From Didymodactylos carnosus (lineage: Eukaryota; Rotifera; Eurotatoria; Philodinida; Philodinidae), in the NCBI GenBank assembly GCA_905250885.1, contig CAJNOQ010001052.1, positions 1 through 36,687 on the forward strand: a DNA stretch of 36,687 nt, given 5' to 3'. The notes below the pieces were generated by a model that did not search any database, was not told the DNA's origin, and was given only the letters and a program-made list of their open reading frames with translations. The stretch's first letter is position 1; every line of letters starts with the position of its first letter. Position numbers and translations under genes: made by a program. Of this stretch, positions 24,568 to 34,406 are shown in pieces.

Positions 24568-24840
24568 AGAGCTGCGACAAATAGCGATTTTCTTTTTTCT
24601 TTTCTTGTTCACGTCATATATAGTGTGTGCTCACGTTGCAATGTACGGTACACATATATAACATACATTAAGACTGTTGTAGAATGATGTTACGTTTCCT
24701 TCTTTTCCTTAGTGTGCACGAACGTTACAGTCGTATGTATGTTATATATGTGTACCGTACATTGCAACGTGAGCACACACTATATATAACGTGAATAAGA
24801 AAAGAAAATAGAAAAGAAAATCGTTATTTGTCGCAGCTCT
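24568..24840. repeat. Highly similar inverted repeat of about 270 bp
   Basis: The arms run 24568-24680 and 24728-24840. They start agagctgcgacaaata and share long exact blocks, such as the 20-mer gtgctcacgttgcaatgtac and the adjoining tacacatatataacataca. They differ mainly by a small indel in a T-rich run. The spacer is about 47 bp. Similarity is the highest of the long palindromes here, so it is recent or homogenised. The open frame at 24487-24687 crosses it and is not a gene. Confidence 0.82.
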
Positions 24841-25962
24841 AATATGTGTATACACACAGAGAGAGAGAGAGATAGAATAATAGAAAATTTTCTACACACA
24901 GACTTTGTCGAACCTCTATTATAACTTTTTTTCGAATAAATACACGTGTTTCAGAAGCAGAAAAAATGATGCATTGTATGATTATTCGAGAAACAGAATA
25001 GACGAACGTCAACTATCAGATGCTTTTCTCTTAGTTCTCCCGTCCAAATGAAAAGAGAAATAGTGATCATGTGCCTCTATAAACGAAGAGAAATGAGAAT
25101 GTGTACACGTCGATAGAGAACCACTAAGGAAAAAGAAAGAAAGAAAAAGTTTGTTCGGCCAATTATTAGAGTCATTTAAGCGTTCGATTCGTCGTCGTTA
25201 TTAAAGCTTCAAGACATTGCGCCAATAAAAGCTATACCCACTGTGTAGTTGGAGCGTTATTTTGACCAATGTAAGTACAAAAAGTATAAACTACTACTAC
25301 TACAGATGATGAAGAGTTTTTTTTACATCCGTTTGTGGTTATTCCTACACAAACGGGCGATTGGTACTCATAAATATAATTATTTTTTCAATACTCGAAG
25401 AGAAAAAACGAACACTATTTGTATAGACTAGGAGATGAAACCTAAAGCAATTAGAAATCAGAATGATGTTGAGCTCGCTTAAATTCATCGTTCAGATTAA
25501 TTTCAATAAATCTGTGGTAACCTGTTTGGAAAAAACTCCTCTGTCACATATAGTAAAAGACCATCAAATGGAACATACATTCAGGTAAACGAGAGATGAT
25601 CGTCATTGCACAATTCAAACCATCGGCTGAGTAATTTTAAAGTTCACAGTATTTCAAACGGTGAAGTGCTCCAAGGAAGTGATTAAATCGTGCATAATGG
25701 AGAAATTCTGGATAGGTTTCTTTTACAGTTTAGGCATATATCGTATCGCTTTCTAACTAATCATAATAGACCCTTGATGACTGATGTAGTTTTCTCAACT
25801 ACTGATGTTTTTTCAGTTCATTTTGGACATCGTTGACTTATATGTCAGGCGTTTTCTGAATTAAACTGATATTACTTTAAAATTCCTAATGTAACTTGAA
25901 AGCAAAATTTGACCTTTGAAATTGACTAATTTTGTTTTCTGGGATTTTAATGTTAGCCGTAA
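24841..25962. other. Intergenic, upstream of NF-YA
   Basis: This 1.1-kb stretch should include the NF-YA promoter. A short GA dinucleotide run sits at about 24858-24872. A tgttag acceptor-like signal lies directly before the NF-YA start codon (ending at about 25956). Nothing else was recognised. Confidence 0.45.
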
Positions 25963-27651
25963 ATGGATAACGAAAGTGGTCAAAGTATGTTACAAGCATC
26001 TCAGGTATGTTGACATAACAAGTGAGTTAGAGTTTGTTTCATTCGACGTTTTCTTTAGAATACAAATGGTGACATTCAACAGTCGACTTCGGGCGGTGGT
26101 GTTATTGTTCTGAATAATAATGAATTGAGAACAAGTGGTGGAAATCAATCTGTAAGTGCTATAGACGTTTTTTTCTCGTTATTTACTATTGTTCCCTTCC
26201 TACTGAGAATAATCGAAGCATCCTTTTTGAGTATTTTTCTACAGACAAAAACAAAAAAGATCGTCTGGTTTCTTGTAGCGCATCGTTACTGTGGCTGACG
26301 GTAGTTCACCAGATCGTGTTAAACGAGTAAGTGCTGACTCGGTTGAATGATGCATACATTCATGTTCATCTCTGGATTATTCTAATGATTTCTGTTTGCT
26401 CGTTTCGCATGTTAAAAACTCGAAGAATCTATGAGATGCTTTTCATCTTTCTAATGCTTGTGTTTGATTTCCATTTGATTTTCTTGGAAAACACCTAATT
26501 CATTATTGTTTTATCTAGATAATTTTGAATACAAATTCATCGTCCAATGCATCTACACTTCCACAAGGACAAATTTTGCAAACAGCCGATGGCCAATTGA
26601 TTATCTTACAGAGTGCCGACCAGCAGTCGAATCAGCCACAATATGTTCAAGTCGGTGGACAAAGTACGAAACTATTTTCTTCAAATTTTCTTCTGTGTGT
26701 ATTCTCTAAAACCTACTTTTCTTTTCAGTTTTACAAGTAAGTGGAGTACAATCATCACAACAACCACAAACAATAACAATTCCAGCCGGTGCATTACAAC
26801 TCGGTGGCAATAATCAAATCTTACAATTAGCTTCAACACCGTCGAAGATGCAAACGGCAACAGCAACAAATTCAACATTACAACAAAATGGAACCGTTAT
26901 TATGGTATATTTCTTTGACTTTAAGTTTAATCTAGAATTCTGTTTAATCCTATGAATATTGTTCTTTCTAGATGGTACCCGGAAATTCTGGCCAACTTCA
27001 AGCAGTACAAATGCAAACAAATGAAACAGCTACGGAAGAAGAACCGTTATATGTTAATGCTAAACAGTATAATCGTATTTTGAAACGTCGTGCAGCAAGA
27101 GCGAAACTTGAATCCGAAGGTCGAATACCGAGAGAAAGAAAAGTATGTGGTGTACAAACACTTTCTAATGTCTTTCTGACAAAGTTTTTAAAGACGCGAA
27201 ACACGCAGATGAGAGAAGACTTCCTAACTTTCTGATTTCCTTCAGAGATGTATACTTTTTTTGGTCCTTGTATGAAAACCCTATTATAAGATAAACTATT
27301 GTTGTTTGCTTTTTTTCGCGATTTGTTGAAGAAATTTTTACATGAATCACGTCATCGTCACGCAATGAATCGTATTCGAGGATCGGGTGGACGTTTTGCA
27401 GCTGGCTCGAAAAAAGCACAATCATCGACAGCCGCTGATCTTCATCTACAACAACAGCAACAGTTACAAACCCAACAACCAATGCAAATCATTGCTCATC
27501 CACAAACAACTCTTGCACTTGTTGGTGCTAAAACGATTAAGGTTGGTAATTGTGGTTCTGAAGAGATTAAAACTATTATTGTTGTTTACATTGTTTTCTT
27601 TAGGCGCCTACCCGAGCAAATGAAGTTATTAAAGTGGAATATGCCAGATGA
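25963..27651 (+). CDS. NFYA: Nuclear transcription factor Y subunit alpha
   Basis: Eight coding exons (25963-26004, 26059-26151, 26279-26326, 26519-26663, 26729-26904, 26972-27142, 27332-27541, 27604-27651) keep frame and give 310 aa; vertebrate NF-YA is about 347. NF-YA joins the histone-fold pair NF-YB/NF-YC in the nucleus and makes the sequence-specific contacts to CCAAT boxes. Residues 1-168 are Q/S/T/N-rich, as in the family's activation domain. Residues 193-214 (EPLYVNAKQYNRILKRR...) are the A1 helix that binds NF-YB/C. Residues 225-247 (KKFLHESRHRHAMNRIRGSG then GRF) are the A2 DNA-binding segment, with the RHRHA core and GGRF intact. The A1-A2 linker has the usual length. An intron cuts at the start of A2, and its acceptor (GTTGAAG) is weak in pyrimidines. 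The tail after A2 is Q-rich. Reading through the last intron would give a different, longer tail. Confidence 0.93.
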
Positions 27652-28683
27652 ACACGAACGAGATTCGCAAGTAAGTTGTCTGTTTCCCTCCAGGATATTT
27701 GTGCTTAATGCTGTTTGTATTTGCTGCCAGTTATACATTTTCTGTTTTAGTTTGTATATTTACAATGTGTATGTATCAACCTATTATTCTTTTATACTAA
27801 AATCGATTAATTAACTTTGTTGGAATCTGATATTCATTTTTGTTTCCTTATTACATTGTTCTCTATTCTTAGTTTTGATTCTTTTTGTGCAACAGCTGAG
27901 TTTCGATTTCTAACTCGAGTTCTGTTTTTGTGCTTGTTACTTTCTTAAGAGAAAAAATCAAATTTTTGTTGTTGTTTGCTGTTTCTTATGTGTTGTACTG
28001 GTTTTTTTTCTACTTTTGTTCGTTTTGTGTTGTGTATATTGTAAAGTCAGGAAAAAAACATAAACTAAACTTTTTTTCTACAGTTGTTTTTGTTGTTTTT
28101 CAAGGTTTGTATTAGTGAAAAAGGACGAAAAATAGAATCCATATGTTAACTTAGACAAAAAGATACTGATTTATTGGAATTCATACAAAATTAGCGGATC
28201 GAAATCCACATCTGTAAAATCTACGATGAATTGAAGTAAAGAGGTTCTAACAGAATTGTTGTATAAAGGAAATTCCTGGACGGAGCGATTATTTTTGAAA
28301 GTATCGGGATATTGTTGTTCAATTTCGAAAAATTTCATAGCAGTCTGGAGGTAATAATCGAAGGGAAAGTCCGATAATCTTTCGAATGTTGGAAATTAAT
28401 CCTTTCCAGCCGGGTTGTTGCCATACGGTTACATTTATTGCTGTGTTTAAAAAATGACCGGCTGAAAAGGGTTAAATAAACGTCGCCCTATACCATCGCA
28501 TTTACGATGTTTAGGATATTTTCTTGGTTGCGATTTATTTGGTTACTGATTTCTTAAAACTGAAGTGCTTAACGTACAGAAATTCGTAACTATTATGTTA
28601 CTCTTTCAATGTTTTTGTAGATGTGTAATACTAAGTCGAGAACTGTTCACCTTTTTGACACTTGAATTTAATAAAAGATCCTA
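27652..28683. other. Intergenic between NF-YA and EXO5
   Basis: The region to about 28110 is strikingly T/G-rich on the + strand (many ttttgttg runs) and is probably NF-YA 3' UTR and flank. The 72-bp MITE listed separately lies at 28400-28471. A TTTTTGTAG acceptor-like site ends at 28620, upstream of the EXO5 start. Confidence 0.5.
28400..28471. mobile_element. 72-bp piggyBac-like MITE in TTAA
   Basis: TTAA flanks both sides (28396-28399 and 28472-28475). The ends are TCCTTTCCAGCCGG and, in complement, CCCTTTTCAGCCGG, so the terminal repeat is about 14 bp with two mismatches. A CCYTTT-type terminus beside a TTAA target is the pattern of piggyBac transposons. At 72 bp it is among the smallest such elements and carries no gene. 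Confidence 0.75.
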
Positions 28684-30140
28684 ATGATCATGCAGGAAGA
28701 ATTGCAACGGATTTATGAATTTGTTTTACCTACCGAGCTTAATCCAGCTCGCTCGTGCAAACCTTACATTGATGGCATCGAACAATTATTAGCTGGTAAT
28801 GAATTTTTCTCAAACAATCTTATTATATTTATTCGCTTCGTTCAATACTATGCTGTTTGGTTTTAGGGTCATCGACAACTGATTCAACGAGTGATTCACT
28901 AAAACTATCCTCCAATGAGTCTATCTTACAGAAAAAAAACTTGAACGAAGGGTCGATTAAACAAACAGCAACGTCCAGCGATAATGAAGTGAACGATGAT
29001 GAGTTGCTAACATACTTAAATAACATCGAAAATATGCCTCCAGTATCAGAATTAGCTATATCGGGCGACGAACAAAAAGCAAAACGAACTAGTCAGCTAA
29101 AGAATCCTTTATTCAAGTATCGTCGAGGTGCGAAGTAATTATGCTTATTCTGATATCTTTTTAATCGTTTACTTGATTTATCAAATTGCTCTTGAAAAAT
29201 GATTTATTCTTTAGGTGTTCTGTCAGTTTCCGATTTATCATCACAGATTTGGTGTGAACAGCAATTGTGTTACAAGTTTTTGTATCCCTATGTGATGAAT
29301 GACGAAGGTGAAATTAAACGTATCGACGATAAACCACACATTGTTCGTGGGACGTCGTTGCATTTAGAACGTGAATTGGAAATTCAAGTTAAAATACCTG
29401 TTGAATGCGTCACACGCGAAGATTCATATGGTGTACGGCTGTTAAATATGATTCAAGCATTTGACGGTTTAATAAAATGGAAAAACCCAACCAAACGTTA
29501 TATTACACGTGAAATGCCAATATTTGGTAATTTATATGGTGGTAGACTATATTTTCGGGGTATTATCGATGAAATAAATTTTGATCCAGTTAAAAATCAT
29601 TTAGAAGTGGTTGAATTTAAAACCCGGTCAACAAAAGCTCCACCACGTCCACAACAAGTATTTACGCACGAAGTACAAGTTAATATTTATCGTACACTAA
29701 TTGATGAATTAATACAAGCACAAACAGACAAAGAATTATATTTTAAGCGTTTTAATCTTGATATGACTATGATATTAAGCGAAAGTATCTACATTGAATA
29801 TATCAAGAGTGGTTACCTGAACATCACTACATTAGAACATGCATTTGATTTTCTCATACAATTAGTTCAACAAATGCCTACAATAACTACTCATGGTTCA
29901 ATTGAATATATTCTGCAATCTGATCCTACTTATAAACAACGAAAAGAATTTGAACGTAATGAAATGAAATTAAAACAATTACTAGATAAATTAGAGCCCT
30001 ATTGGTTAGGTGAACGCGAACCAAAAGGTGTTGATATTGAAGATGCATATAAATGTCAGATGTGTGATTATGTTGATATATGCGAGTGGCGAGAGGAAAA
30101 AGCGCAAGAATTTTCAAGAAAAAAAAGACGCTTGAATTAA
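28684..30140 (+). CDS. EXO5: Exonuclease V (EXO5/Dem1 family)
   Basis: Exons 28684-28795, 28867-29127 and 29215-30140 give 432 aa; human EXO5 is 373 aa, the excess being an acidic, serine-rich N-terminal part encoded mainly by exon 2. The family comprises single-strand-specific exonucleases with an iron-sulfur cluster, used in interstrand cross-link repair or, in yeast, mitochondrial DNA maintenance. The PD-(D/E)XK core is visible: GIIDE at 240-244, EFKTR at 258-262 and QVNIY at 279-283. The four cluster cysteines are present: Cys138 in SDLSSQIWCE, and Cys405, Cys408, Cys414 spaced C-x2-C-x5-C near the end, followed by EWR. The basic tail (RKKRR) could be a nuclear signal. The first ATG used is at 28684, with a second in frame at 28690. 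Catalytic residues are intact, so the enzyme should be active. Confidence 0.93.
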
Positions 30141-30821
30141 ATATATCTAGATAAACTCACTTATTAGTTAATGTCTATGTATGTATCAGTCAAATATTGA
30201 CTTTTGTCAAATACATTAGTAATTCTTTTTCATCTTCTATGAAGACGTTATTTTTTTTTTGAATTCTTTTTCTGTCAAATAATTAGTTGATAATTATAGT
30301 ACGATATATAGCATGTGTACCACAATATTTTTTGGTACAAATATATAATTTTTTGTGATTAGTTTATATTATTTAAAAAGTTAAAATTTCATCAGTTTTT
30401 TGTACATCTGTATTTGTCATTTCATAGAAATCAAATTATTGTACAATCAAATTTGTTATGACTGCTGTTAATTTAAAAAAGAGTATTCTAATCAGATTAT
30501 TGGCTATTAATCGTTTCAATGTTCATTCTTATCTCTGGCGCCTAGTGATGAGTCTAGTATTAGTTATATGTTAATGTAATCTATGGCTGCTATTATTTTA
30601 AAAAAGTGTAATTTATTTGGTATTGAAGTTCTCAGGCACGGTGTTACTGCTCGAATTTTTATTAGATTAGAGACTAATTTGGTCGTTATGTATGCCTACG
30701 GTTATATTGTTGTGATTTTCGAATAGAGGTATCAAAAGGCTGGTCACTTTTGCGATTTGCACTTGTTTCCCTAGCATGATTCAGAGAAATTATGTTGTTC
30801 CGTCATTTTAGATATTTTCTA
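30141..30821. other. Intergenic between EXO5 and PPIE
   Basis: These 680 bp of A/T-rich sequence hold the EXO5 3' UTR and the PPIE promoter. No separate element was recognised other than the acceptor-like site next to the PPIE start. Confidence 0.5.
30804..30811 (+). promoter_or_regulatory. Putative splice acceptor in the PPIE 5' UTR
   Basis: catttTAG ends ten bases before the PPIE start codon. It could close a 5' UTR intron or be a spliced-leader trans-splicing site; no matching donor was identified close upstream. Only transcript data can separate these. Confidence 0.35.
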
Positions 30822-31945
30822 ATGGCCAACCCAAAACGTACGGTTTACGTTGGCGGTTTAAGTGAAGAAGTTGATGAGAAAACTGTGCACGCAGCCTTTG
30901 TTCCATTTGGTATGTTATTAGTATTTAAAAAAAACAACGGACTCTTGTTCAATTTTTGAACTTGTTTTTCAGGTGATATATTCGAAATTCAAATTCCACT
31001 TGATTATGAAACACAAAAACATCGTGGTTTCGCATTTGTGGAGTATGAAACGGCAGAAGATGCCGCAATGGCTATTGATAATATGAATGATGCAGAATTA
31101 TTTGGCAGATGTATACGTGTTAATTTAGCTAAACCAGTACGTATTAAAGAAACGTCATCGAAACCGATCTGGTCAGAAGATAAATGGTTAAAAGAACATT
31201 CGGGCGACGTGGCAAATACTACGAATAAAGATGAAGAAACGGAGGAAACAACAACAACAAATCCAAAGGGAGAAGAGGTTGAGGCGGAATCCACAATTGA
31301 ACCATTAACAAAACGTCTAAAAACATCGACAAATCCAAAAGTTTACCTTGATATTGAGTTTAATGGGCAACGGGGTGGAAGATTATTGATCGTTTTATTC
31401 GCTGACATTGTACCAATAACAGCTGAAAACTTTAGATGTTTATGTACACACGAAAAAGGATTTGGCTATCGTGGTAAGGTTTTTATGCCACGTTTATTTA
31501 TCATGTATCTTAATAATCAAACCTAATATTTCAGGTACAAAATTTCACCGAATTATTCCAGAATTCATGGCTCAAGGTGGTGATTTCACAAAAGGTAATG
31601 GAACTGGAGGAAAATCAATTTACGGTCCTAAATTCAAAGATGAGAATTTTGAAATAAAACATACAAATGCTGGTCAATTATCCATGGCTAATTCAGGATC
31701 TAATTCAAATGGATCTCAATTCTTTCTCACATTTGTAAAATGTGATTGGTTAGATAATTTACATGTAAGTAATCACGTTATCAAGTAGTAAATATTTATA
31801 AATAGTTGATGATTTTTTTGTTCAGGTTGTTTTTGGTGAAGTAATTGAAGGACTGGACATTTTGAAAAAAATTGAAGAATGTGGTACAAAAAGTGGCGTT
31901 ACAACAAGAAATGTAACAATCGTCGATTCTGGTGAATTAAAATAA
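30822..31945 (+). CDS. PPIE: Peptidyl-prolyl cis-trans isomerase E (RRM-cyclophilin)
   Basis: Exons 30822-30909, 30973-31473, 31535-31764 and 31826-31945 give 312 aa (human 301). The protein is a nuclear cyclophilin of the spliceosome that binds RNA through its RRM and isomerises X-Pro bonds. The RRM spans residues 5 to about 84, with RNP2 VYVGGL (8-13) and RNP1 RGFAFVEY (47-54). The conserved RIKE...[11 protein letters not shown] linker start follows, then an acidic, Thr-rich linker (about 105-147) longer and unlike that of human. The cyclophilin domain spans 153-312. Residues matching the CypA active site are all present: Arg202, Phe207, Met208, Gln210, Phe260, Trp268, Leu269 and His273, so activity and cyclosporin binding are expected. 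Introns split Gly30 and Gly197 in phase 1. An AATAAA overlaps 31948-31953, directly after the stop. Confidence 0.96.
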
Positions 31946-32959
31946 GAAATAAAAGATTATTTGATGGTTAACTATCGCCTCTCGTAGCAAGGACGCTGTT
32001 AATAAGAGAACGCAGGATGTTTAGTTAAACAAAGTAATCTACATTTAACAATGTAATAGTGTTCTAATTTTATTTTTTTTTGTCCTCTGGTATGTGCCAG
32101 TGAATGTGTGAGATATTATGTTGTCATTTTTGTATTTTATTACATGTGCTGTTTACTGTATAGTTTTCTTCGAAAAACTTCCTGCACTCCGGTAAATTTT
32201 TCTACTGGTACTTCAATTGTTTTTTTAGACATGCTCTTAAAGTGAACATCTAGAAACTCTTCCTATAAAAGAAGTCTCAAATATCAATTATTATTCTGAT
32301 ATTTACATGTACAGAGTGAAAAGAGAATTGACGGTAGGTAATTTGCAAAAGCGCAGAATCTGCCGGTAAAAATGAGAAACTTCCCACTAGTGTCAAAATA
32401 TTTCCGTCCAGTTATTTTTCAGCAAAAATTTTATTTTGCTAAAGTTTTCTGAAATATTTCTCTGAAACAAAGACTTTTCCCCCAACGGACGTCGGAGCAA
32501 ACGGGTATATTCTGTAGCTTTGGTAATTTGCATCAATTAATTGTGATTTTGAACAAGCAGTTTTAAATTGATTACGATGTATTCATCCATGAAGGAGTAG
32601 CAACTCACACTAATCGATCACTTCATAAAAAACATTTCTTAATCATATGTTTTGATAGAATTAATAGAACTTCATATTAATTTAGTAGGTAAATACTTGC
32701 CTACTACTATATTTTTTCTTTTCTTAATTTATTATAAAATATACAAAAAGAAAATTTACGTCATGTTTCTGACACGTATTTTATTCTGACGTATTACAGA
32801 AACATGACATTACAAAATCTGTAGAAAACCACGTCATATTTCTGAGTTTTAGATATGCATTATCTGTGTATTTTTTACTTTATGAAAGGATTATTTTCTG
32901 TCTGAAAATTCAATGATTAAATTGATGTTTGTTATTATTCACTATTATCTAATCTTTTT
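31946..32959. other. Convergent intergenic region
   Basis: This is the 3' flank shared by PPIE (+) and the unknown gene on the - strand. Apart from the small inverted repeat near 32760, nothing is recognised. Confidence 0.5.
32760..32808. repeat. Small inverted repeat with a third copy
   Basis: gtcatgtttctg at 32760-32771 pairs exactly with cagaaacatgac at 32797-32808. A third, direct copy with one change (gtcatatttctg) follows near 32834. The origin is unclear. Confidence 0.6.
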
Positions 32960-34406
32960 TTAATAGGATGTTGGAAACAGTCTGTGTGTTGGTGGCCAGG
33001 TAAGATCTATATAAGAAAAGAACTTTCGTGATGATTTCAAATAATAGATGAGGGAGATGTCTACAAAAACTCACCACTTTCAAATCGAATATTGATCGGT
33101 CGTTTGTAATTATTTAAAACAGTGTCAGCTGTTTGAAATATCGGTTGTTTAAGCAAATAATTAACGTTCGCTAAAGATGTTTGTAGTGTAAGGATCAGCA
33201 AACATTAAAGAATGCCTGTTCTCACTTTACCTTGATTTGGTAATAAGTCCGGTCTAGACAAATCAATTTGTGCCACCACATCGGTTACTTTGTCCTAATG
33301 AAAAAAGAAAATTTTTATATCAATACGACTTTACGATCAAAGTTATACTCACAACAGCACGACGTTTTTCTTCTGCTATATGGCGTCCGAGTTTCAATAG
33401 TTTTCCAAGTATTTCTATTGCAATCGCTTCAACGGTCTCTGCTGGCTGTGCATCAAGATCCTCTACAGCAAGTTTGATACTTTTATATGACCAGTTTGGA
33501 TACAAGCGCATATTTATCTACACGATTATATTGGTTAAGGATAAATTTTAAAAAATTGCTCTCAAGAGAAGAACGCATGTTCAGAAAAAAATTAGTAAAA
33601 AAAAGGATACATTATATGACATGTTAAGGATTGAAGCTTCTTTAATTAGGCCATTTCCATCGTGGATCATACTGTTCACATCCTGTAAAATTGTTTGCAA
33701 TGCTTCACTCGTCACCTGAAAGATTTACAAATGAGACAATTCACCACTCACATAGTAGACTCCGTACTTCGAGATAATGTACAAAAAGTGTTGGAAATAT
33801 CAACAATAAACCGGTTGCATTATTATCAGTCGGTATATGATCTCGATCATCAACTTGAAAATCATCTACGTTTTGTAATCCGTCAAACATTTTTTGATAG
33901 TATTCTAGAAGAGGAATAATATAAAGAGAAGAGTGAAGTTTCTACTCTATAAACTAGAGTTTCAGAAAGAACACCTCCTAGTTCTGGTTGTTTGTCCCAT
34001 GTATCTCGAAGTCTTCCAATGATAACAATATTTGTTATGAAGTTGTGCTAAAATTGAAAACATAGATCTAAATGGGTGTGAACAAGGTTTTCAGAGCATT
34101 CGACTTTCATAACTGATACAGAACAACTATTACTAGCTTATTGAAACTATCAGATATAAGATTTTATTCGAGTCATATAATTCTTACAATTCCCTTCTAT
34201 TTATCTGTAGTGGTAACACAAATAAAGCAAGAAAATAAAATAAACCAGCAAAAAGTGTTTAATCTTCTGTTTTCAAAACGTCGTACTTTTTTCTGTCGAG
34301 TTTGTTCGAACAATGATAATGTTGGATAATCATGAGAATCTTTATTGTCGACAGGCTGTGATAGGCCATTCGATGTTAACTCATTTTTTATCTGCGGACG
34401 AAACAT
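32960..34406 (-). CDS. Eight-exon protein of unknown function
   Basis: Reading the - strand, exons 34287-34406, 33975-34047, 33783-33904, 33611-33715, 33353-33517, 33231-33294, 33075-33170 and 32960-33006 join in frame to 263 aa. All introns are GT-AG and mostly 50 to 100 nt; the first is 239 nt. The middle (about residues 106-215) looks helical and soluble, with segments such as SEALQTILQDVNSMI, YKSIKLAVEDLDAQPAETV and AIEILGKLLKLGRHIAEEKR. I see no signal peptide, membrane span or catalytic motif, and I do not recognise the family. The 5' end is uncertain: the start at 34406 is the first ATG of the most upstream exon I can support, and more exons may exist. The 3' end is also uncertain: an acceptor at 33007 gives a tail ending PPTHRLFPTSY, while one at 32982 gives a tail ending HPIKKRLDNSE with a stop at 32935-32937. 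Confidence 0.6.

Noticed and set aside
24487-24687. 66-codon frame upstream of NF-YA
   Set aside because: Most of it is one arm of the inverted repeat at 24568-24840.
27299-27814. 171-codon continuous frame through the last NF-YA exons
   Set aside because: It reads through a clean intron (27542-27603); the true product uses the A2 exon and the short last exon.
33268-33919. Several + strand frames of 69 to 93 codons
   Set aside because: They are antisense shadows of the - strand exons at 33231-33904, which join in frame with good splice sites.
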